Assembly (NCBI GenBank): GCA_013397695.1
Contig: VYZI01000238.1
Location: 988,131 to 1,052,130, forward strand
From: Centropus unirufus
Lineage: Eukaryota; Chordata; Aves; Cuculiformes; Centropidae
DNA length: 64,000 nt
Direction: 5' to 3'
Shown here: piece by piece, positions 51,701 to 60,700 of the stretch
Position numbering within the stretch: position 1 is the first letter of the stretch
Layout of the letters: the number at the start of each line of letters is the position of its first letter
The notes under the pieces: generated by a model
Databases searched by the model: none
What the model saw: the letters and a program-made list of their open reading frames with translations, nothing else
What the model was told of the DNA's origin: nothing
Made by a program: the position numbers and the translations under genes

Positions 51701-54700
51701 TGGGTTTTTTTCCTTTTCCTTTCTTTCTCTCTTCTCACCCCACCACGTTGGTTTTTTTCTAGGCCCAGATCCCAGCCTCAAGCGTGTTTCCTTCTTCAGC
51801 AGCTCCCCTCACCAAGTCCTCGACCACAGCCCCAACCGCAGCCACAAAACCCATCACTCCCCCTGTGCGTGTGGTACCGAGCACTGTGCCCTTCACAGAG
51901 CCCGACCACATCACACTCTCCACAGCCTCGGATAGGACAACGGAGCCTACAGAAACCCTCAGCTATACATACTTGACTCTTTCAAGTGAAGCAGATTCTA
52001 TCCAGGCCATCACAGAATCCCCTCTGCCACCACCAGCAGACAAACCCGCGGTCACTGTGCCAGAGACAACTTCTCCTGCTGTATCTGTCCTCACCAGCCC
52101 ATCCAAAAACATGGATCATGCAGGCTTGCCCACAGAACGGCCAGTGACTGCCCAGGAGCCACAGCACACCGACCCGCCCACCACCCTGGTGGGTAGCCCT
52201 CTGCACACATCTGCAGCAGCAGTAACACCTTCCCCTCATGTCACCAGTTTCAAGTGGTCTCCAAGTTCTTTTCCTACCACAGAGGCACTGACATCGGCCA
52301 TCCCAGCTCCCCAAACCCCCAGCCAGGTGCCAGTGAGCCATGCTGCCTCTGATGACTCTCCTGGCTTGCTTGGAACTGAACTACCTGTTTCAGAGCTCCC
52401 ACAATCAGCTCCCCCAGACTGGCTGCTGGAGGAAGGCACGGAGCTCCAGGACACAGAGGACTGGATGGATTTGCTGCAGGCCGAGAATGACACATCTTCC
52501 TTCTCTGCTTCTACTCTTTTGTCGGGTGATGGTGACTCTTCAGAGAGGGATGTCCCTGACTTTCCCAGGATCCTCCACCCTGACCTCGACTATCAGTATG
52601 ATGCCCCTGAGTTTTGGGAGGAGGTAAGTTGCTGGGCTCTGGAATTCACAGCCTAAGACTTTGAAATGTTCATACAGAGTGGCAGTCTGGTCTTTCAGCA
52701 CACAGGGAAGGTTGTGCCCTCTGAGAGTGTAGAAGCTGACCTGTCCTGTGTGAGTGAGAAGTGGCAGCCTGAGGAAGAAAAATGTGTTTGAGGTTTCCAG
52801 GTCTTGTAGAAATGCTGCTGGCCTGAAGGTGGCAGCTGCTATGTCCAGAAGACTCCCAGCTTTCTGCTTTTCACCTCTTTGTGCTATTGCATTGCATCCT
52901 TGTTACTTCATGGTGAAGCAGCACAGCTGTTCCTTCGTTCAGGAAGGGCTTGTTTCTCTGTTGTCGTGTTAGGCTTTGATTCCCTGGAGATCTCTTTCTC
53001 TTAAGATCTGTTTGTTTTCAGAGCGAAGAGCTTAACTGGGGTCCAGACGCATGTCCCTGTGTGCAGGGAATCCAGGGATCTTCACTGTTTCCAGTCAACG
53101 TGGCAAGGAAGATAACCCTGCTGGGAAAGAACTTCCACCTCTATCAGGTAGTCAGCTCAGTGCCATCAGCACTGAGAAACTATTCATGCAGACCACTTGG
53201 AGCAACCTGTCCGTGGGGGCTGGCAAAAGTACGTGTAAAACACAGTTGTGCCTCTGCCTGGGTTTCTCCTGTTTGCAAAAACGTCTAGAGGATTACCTGC
53301 TTCTGTAAAAGAATTACAGAGCTGGATTTATTGGTGGCTCGGAGGTCCCCCAGAGAGAGTACAGGTGTGCACCGACCTGCAGGAGATCTGCATGTGTTTG
53401 AATTAAGTTGCACCTGTGCTGCACTTTTGCTGGTGGTTCTTGGAATAATTTCCTGCTGGATCTCTGCTGAATTTTTTGCATCTCCATAAGCTAACAATAA
53501 GTTAGCTGCGCCCTTTCCTTTTTGGCATGTTCATGTTAATGTGGCTGTTCCTGCTGTACCTGAAACTTCTGCAATGGGGAAAACCACCCTTGAAAGCTAT
53601 GTTACTTGGGTGTGCCTCTGATAAAAATTCTCTTTGCTTCTCAAGATAGAAAACTGATTTAGTAACCTTTTTACAAACAACTGCCTCAGAACAGACAGCC
53701 CACAGACTAATTGTTACTTTATATGTTAAACCTGATATACTGGTTACAGATGCAGATCCATCTTTTTTCCAGGAAGTGTCTAAGCAATTCAGTTGAAGAC
53801 TTACAGGAGAGAGAGAAGATAAAATACACGTAGTATTTTTTGAGATGCAGGGCCCTGATCTGTCTACTCTGCTCATTTTAAGCTGGTGTTTCACTGAGAA
53901 ATGTAGGTATAACTTCACAGTCCCACTGGTTTTAATCTTTTACTCCTCCTCTGCCAAGTTCTCCCCACACTGACATAAACGTGCTCCCTCCTAGGTGTTA
54001 TGGTGTGTGTGGGTTTAGCTTCCTCACGTGGAGGCAGTGACAGCATAGAGAGCCCTTTAATATAGCACAGATTTAGTGTAACGAAGGGAATGAGAGGAGA
54101 ATGCTGCCTGCACAGGAAGTGGCTTGGTAAAAGGTATGGAATTGGAGAGGCAGGAGTACGCAGTTGAGTAGCAGGAAGCTCCGTGTTCTTGAGCAATGGT
54201 GCCATGTGTTCCTTCTCTGCAGGACCAGCAGTGGGACTATGAGTGTGTCCTGAATTTGGAGGGGAAGACAGTCGTGATGGATGCTTATGTGGAAAGAGAA
54301 GAAACAAACCAGTCCCTCTGTTATATCACCTGCCAGATGAACCAGGTGAGTGCTTGGAATACAATGCCAACTCACAGTTCCCACTGGTGCTGGTTTTGCT
54401 CAGCGAAGCCACAGGCTGGAAGTCAAGCTCTTTGGGGAAAGGGGCATATTTTGCAGAAATATTTATAGAATATTACGCATTAAAGGGCCCTCATTTGTGA
54501 TGCTGCTGTCTGGCAGTGCTGGTTCTTCAACTTGCGGAAACATTGTGTAGTCTGAGCCCCGTGACCTCTTGCAGCATTTGCTGAAGGATGGGATGATGCT
54601 GGCTCTGAATCACCATTCCCTGCAACCTGCCAGGACAGTGCCACTTCTTTGGCTCGAGGTGCTGTTGTTCCTGATTCTCTGGATTCTGCCTTCTTTGGTG

Positions 54701-57700
54701 ATGGTGGTTCTTCTGGGAAGAGAAAAATCCTATTAATACCAATTTTGTTCTTAGCTGTGGAAGCTAGCTTGAGGATTGTAAGATTAATAGACAAGGTGGA
54801 AACAGCCATGAATGTTTCTGGATGATGTGTGGATTTTACTGGGGGCAAGATTTGCAAGCAGAGGTAATATTTTCAGTTCACAGACTTGTATAGTAAAGGG
54901 CAAGGAAAAACATAAGCTCTTGTGCACACAAGTCCTTTGGACCAAATGTAATTCTACATCTTCAGCTCTACTGAAATAGCAGAAATGCCAGCTTGAGCAG
55001 TTTCCTGAGCAGTTGGCTTGTAGATAAGAATGAGCCATTTAGGAATACCGTTAGGAAGTTAGACAAAGAGTGTGAGCACACACTTGTTTTAGGTGTTGAT
55101 CCTAGTGAAGCAAAACCTGCTACTCCTTCTACAGCAGAATTGTTAATGCTTGCATGAGTAAAGACGGGCCTGTGCTGCAAATGCCCCAGCCATCGGTGGT
55201 TTGTCTGCCTTCCTGAGAAGCCCCGTGCAGGCTGTGTGTGCTGGTGCGCTACCCAGAATGGATGCTGGTGCTTTTTTGCCTACTGAGCTGGCTTGCGTGT
55301 GCCTCTATTAAGTCCTTTATCTTGATGGCCTTTGTCTTTGCAGTACAGTTACATTGCTCCTCAACTTGAATTCAATGCCGTGGTGTTCGTGCAGAGGCGA
55401 CGACACCTCCGAGTGGACAGTGCTGCAGATCTTCACGGTAGGAAGGCAACACCTCCCCAGCAAAAAACACAGCAGAGTGAGGTGGAGGAGAATTGAGAAA
55501 TTGTTGAACGAGGCTTTTTGCATCAGTAGTAGTCCTATCACAGGGAAGCTAAGTCAAAAAATACGGCCTTGGTTCTGTTGGTTGTCACAGGGGAAGGAGG
55601 AGGAGAGGGTTTTTTGCAAGATGCCACATTGTTGGATTATTCTGTGCCCTGGCCCATGTTTGCAGATGCCTCTTTTTTTTTCTCCTTTGCAGTGACTTTT
55701 TACAACTGCTCTGTGGGACACACTGACTGTAGCCGCTGCCAAACAGCTGACTCCAAGTACAACTGTGTGTGGTGTGGAGGTGATAACCCCAGTTGTATCT
55801 TCAGGGGCTCCTGCAAGGAAAAAATAGAAGATATGTGTCCAGCCCCTCTCATCCACTCTGTGAGTAATTTGCTCACTAGTGTACTGCGCCCAGGGCAAGG
55901 AGGGCTCAGTTCTCCAGCTGAAATCAGAGGGCTGAGAGCTCAGAGTATGAACTGCAGCTCAATAACACATTGGCTCTCTGAAGAGCAAGTTGGTCCTATT
56001 CTACTGGGATCCGTCGGTGTTGTGAGGATTCTGGTCTTCTGTGATGGGCTGAAGGCTGATAGCTCTTGAACTTCAATACTAGTTCACTGATAGAGAAAGG
56101 TGGGGAAAGGTGGGGAAAGTTTGTATCCCATGCGAGCTGAAACTGGTGCACCAGGAGGAGCTGGGAAAGGGTCCACAGGGAAAGGATCCTCCAGCTGTCC
56201 TGAGCCAGACTCAGACGGGTTGACCCAACTGAGCTTGGGGCAAAGGAGAACAAAACCTAATGATAACAGCACAGCAAGGATGGGACTTGCACGACAGGTT
56301 GCTGAAATGAATTTTTTTTGTCTGTTTATTTTAAATGTTTCTTGCTAACTGCCACATGACAAGTGTCTGTAGCCATGTGTCCCTTTTGCTGTCAGCTTGT
56401 CCTCCCTCCGGTGGCACACAACATCCATGTGCTGCATCTTGTCTTAGTTTATCTTGGATGCTGCTCAGGAACAGAGCTTTGACATTTGTGCAGCATGCAA
56501 TTCATTGTCGTACTGATGCTGAGGAATGGTGCTTGCTGCTTCAATACTAGCAACATGTATTGGCTTGTGCATTCCCACTCTTCAGCAGAAATGCCTTATG
56601 GAGCATGTGCGTGAGAAGGCAAAGCAGGGCAGTCATTGCCTTAGAAGTCTCCAGTGGATTGTCACCTCCGGGGGGGACTGCTGGCAACAGGGAGGTATGG
56701 GAAAGAAGGCTTCGACCATGGTTTCTTTATGGCCTTCCTTCTGATGAGGGTGCAACCTGGTGTTAGTCTAAGCCAGTAAAAGGAATCCATAGCAGTGATC
56801 CGACCCGACAGAGTTTGCAGTGGGGCAGCTGAAGGGCCCTGTGCTGTAGAACAGTTGCCAGACTGCAGAGGTCTGAGATGCTGTGACATTTACCCATGCG
56901 CGGATGTCTTTGCAGGTGTACCCCCTGTCTGGACCAGTGGAAGGTGGCACTAGAATCACCATCACTGGCTCAAACCTCGGGCAGAAACATCAAGACATTG
57001 CAGAAACTGTCACTGTTGCAGGAATTCCCTGTGCCGTAGATGCTCAAGAGTATGAGATCTCTAGCAGGTAGAGTATCTGTGAAACCTCCTCCCAGAGGCA
57101 GGAGGCTGGCTTTTCCTTGGCTGCTAACACCAGCCTGAGATGTCAATGCCTTTGGTGTAGCAGGTATTGAGTCTTGCTCATTCCCCAGGGATTGCTCCTT
57201 AGTAAGGTCGCTGTCTGATCAGTTATTTGGACAGTGACCATGGAGAGGGATGGCCCAACAGTGCTGCCATACACCAACCGTGCTGTCAGTACAGAGCCCC
57301 CAGGCCAGCCAGATTAGGGAGTCACAGGCAGGGATCCATGCAATTTCATGGCTGTCTCTCCCAGCCACAGGGTGAATTCAATAAAGGGATGGACATGACT
57401 TGTGCAAGTGTCAACTAGGAAAATATGCTGATGTTAACACAGGCTGAGGATGGAAACGAGTGGTTGAAAGTACAGTTGTCTCTGCTTGAGTGGGCACATC
57501 CCTAGACTGCCATTCTTCACTTGCCAGCCAGAATTTCACCTCCCAAGAACAAATCAAATGATAGGACCCTCCCTAGCATGGACAGACCAGGAAGTCTTGG
57601 TGGTGGGCCCTATGCCACTCTTCTGGTGGCTGGGAGTGCCTGGCAGTCACACAGTACTTGTAGAAGAAGTGGCTGGGAGGAGGATGAGAAGCAAAAAGAC

Positions 57701-60700
57701 ATTCAGTGTCCTGCTGAATCCAGCCCATGTCAGTGATAGAGAGCTGGGAAGCTGGTGTGTGTGGCCAGGGTAGGACCATATAACAAGGCAGTGCAGTCAA
57801 ACGTTGAGAGGTGTGACTGGGAGTAGCTAGGAAGCAAGGAGAAAGGAGTATTTCTGGCAAGGCAGGCAGGTGGGACCCCAACGCAAGGGAGGGAGAGGAG
57901 CCAAACAACCAGCAGGAGGAGAGCAATTGTGAGTAACCTCTCATCAGAGCTACCACAAATCCATTTTTCCATTCCCTGGTAGCAGTAGTTGTAGCACCCT
58001 TCCTTCTGGGAGCCAGGTAAGATCCTGCTGGGAAATGGCCTGCTGTGTGGAGCAGTGTTGTCCTGTCTGTGTGCCTTGTTTGTCTGGATCCATCTGCTTT
58101 CTGTTTTCATCCTAGAATTAGAGCATAATCTTTCAGAAGTTGGCACTGTCTTTGTTCTTTGTCTGTAAATCACCTGATATCCCAGGGTCCTGGTTTGGGA
58201 TTGCACTGCCTAAGTTAAAAATCCTGAGCCCTTTCAATTGAGGGGATGTAGCTGTGAACCTGGAGCCCCGCTCCTGAGCAAAGCCCAGACAAAATTAATC
58301 TCCTACTGTGTAGGAAGGTTGGAAAGTCTCCTGCAGAGTGGTTTTACTGTTGGCAAATCAGTGCTGTAACATGAGGTTCCTTGCTGCCCTGTTCTAAGTT
58401 CAAGCTGACTTTTCACCATGTCAGCATCTCCCATATCAAATTATGGCTGGAAAAAGGGCTGGGAAGATTGGGTGGTGGAGATCAGGGGAACTGGCTGGTC
58501 CAGAGGCCACCAGTCTTTAAGTTTTCTTCTGTGTCAGACTGCCCTGGTGTGTGGGTTGACCCCTGCTAGCCTGGAGTCAGTCCAGATGTGACTGAGGTGA
58601 TCAGCTACGGACAGCGGCAGAGTTCTCACACTCTGTGTATCTGTGATACAGTGGGCTTCATCCTCTCTGTCCCAGAAAGAACAATTCCTGTTTGGATCTG
58701 CCCCCTGCTTCTTTCTGCTGCAGCTAACCCAGCTTCTAAAGGTGTTTCTCGCTGTTCGGTTGTATGTTCTGAGCTTGTGGTAAGGCCGTAAGAATGGAGC
58801 AGTAGTTACTAGATGGTTTTAGGACATGATGCAATGGATGCAACTCCTCTGCTCTTCCATGGTGTGACACTGTTCTCGGATTGCCCTGCAGTATCGTGTG
58901 CGTCACTGGCGGGAGCTGGACAGAGAGATCTGGGCACACTGTGGTGGAAGTGCCTGGAGGAGGGCGTGGAGTTTCTGAGCACATTTTCACCTATCAGGTA
59001 AAGTAACTCTGGCCTCTGTAATACCTCTGCCTGTTCTTCCAGTATCTCTGCTAAATGGCTGCTTATTGCCTTAACTTACAGGACTCTACCAGGCACTGCT
59101 GCTGCTCTTTTTATCTGATTTTCCTGGTATTTGTGTTCTGTGGTGGTTTTTTTGAGATTTTTCTTTTTGTTTTCTTTTTTCTCCCCACTCCTTTTTATAT
59201 CTTAAGAATAACTGTGCTGAATAATACTAAAGAGTCTCTAGTCTAGTGATATCCTTTTGTTTGTTTGTTTTTGACAATGGTGACTATTAAATGCTCTGAG
59301 TGCAAAAGGAATTTTCATGGTGGCATGAAAATCTTTTTTTCTTGAATCCCTTCCCAGTAATTCCTACTCCTTTAAAAGGTGCTTTTGTTGAGGTCTGCGC
59401 TTACAGCTGGTAGAGTTGTTAAGGTACTGAAGCTCTCCTGAATGCCCCTTAAAACTCACAACTATGGTTGGGCTGCTTTTTTGCTGTAGTTTCACTGCTC
59501 CTTCTCACTTCATGTATCTCAGCCTTCATTTATCACCAGTGATTAATGTGGCCCTCTGACTGGTCACTCTAAATTTCATTGCAGCTCCTCAGTGGTACTA
59601 AATTCTTGTTATGCTCAATAATTTATCAAATTTTGTTTCCCCTTTCCAGGTTACCTACAAGTATGTTTAACAGCACAGGTCTCAACACAAGTTCTTAGGG
59701 CTCCCTGCTGCTAATCTCATCTACTGAACAATTTATTTGCTGCCCTGTTTTTTCTAACCTGTGTTATTAATCCAGTTACTGATCTGAACAATCCCTTTGA
59801 ACTGTTAATCCTAGGGTTTGTGTGTGAGGCTCACAGCTCTGCTGTTTCCAGCATCTGCCTGCTTGTTGCAGCCTGTGGGAAGACTGGTCCCAGTTCGTGG
59901 TTCTTTCTGGTGTGATTGATCCCTCCTCTGTGGCCTCAGCTCTGTAAGGCAGCTGCTGGGGCCTAGCTGAGCCCTGCCTGTGACTGAGATCTATAGCTTC
60001 TATTGTCAGCGCACTGGAGGTCACTGAACACATTCTGTTTTCTTTCCTTGCCTTATCTTTTGAGGTCCTCATCACTTAACTCTTTTTTTTTTTTTTCTGT
60101 TTGTTTTTCTCTTTTTCTAGAACCCCGAGCTGAAATCCATTGTTCCAACTCAGGGCCCCAAAGCGGGTGGAACCTGCCTTACCCTTCTGGGCTCAAAGCT
60201 GCTGACTGGGCATCCTAGTGAGATCAGTGTCCTGCTTGGAGACCTCCCTTGCCACATGTAAGATCAGAGCCTGCCGATGTGCTGCCTGTGTACTGCCCTG
60301 ATTCCTGCCCAGAGCCCTGCAGGTTGTGATGCTGCCTGGGTCAGCCTTTAGCACAGGCAGCAGGATCTCTGCTCTCCTCTGCATTCCAGATTCTGCTCAT
60401 AAGAGTCATTGCAGCAACCTGGACCATCTTCCTGCCCATGTTCCTCTGGATGTGCCCAGTGCCACGGTGCCTCTGTTCTGCATGTCTCTTGACAGGACTA
60501 TACCCCATCCTGAGAGCTCTGCTTGTGCTGCTGGGGAACTGCAGTTGGCTCCTGCAGACAAAGAGCTGCTTGTTCTCTTGCACCCTGGGACACGTGCACC
60601 TGCCAGCGCTGCTGGTGAGGAGGTGCACACGCCTTGGTAGCGTGTTTCCAGTCTCTTCAGTCTGGGCAGTGGCTGGTACCTGCTCTTTGTCCACGTGCTG

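Noticed and set aside
57730..58206. 158-codon antisense frame in intron 14
   Set aside because: No homology, no splice structure, and it lies wholly within a well-bounded intron.
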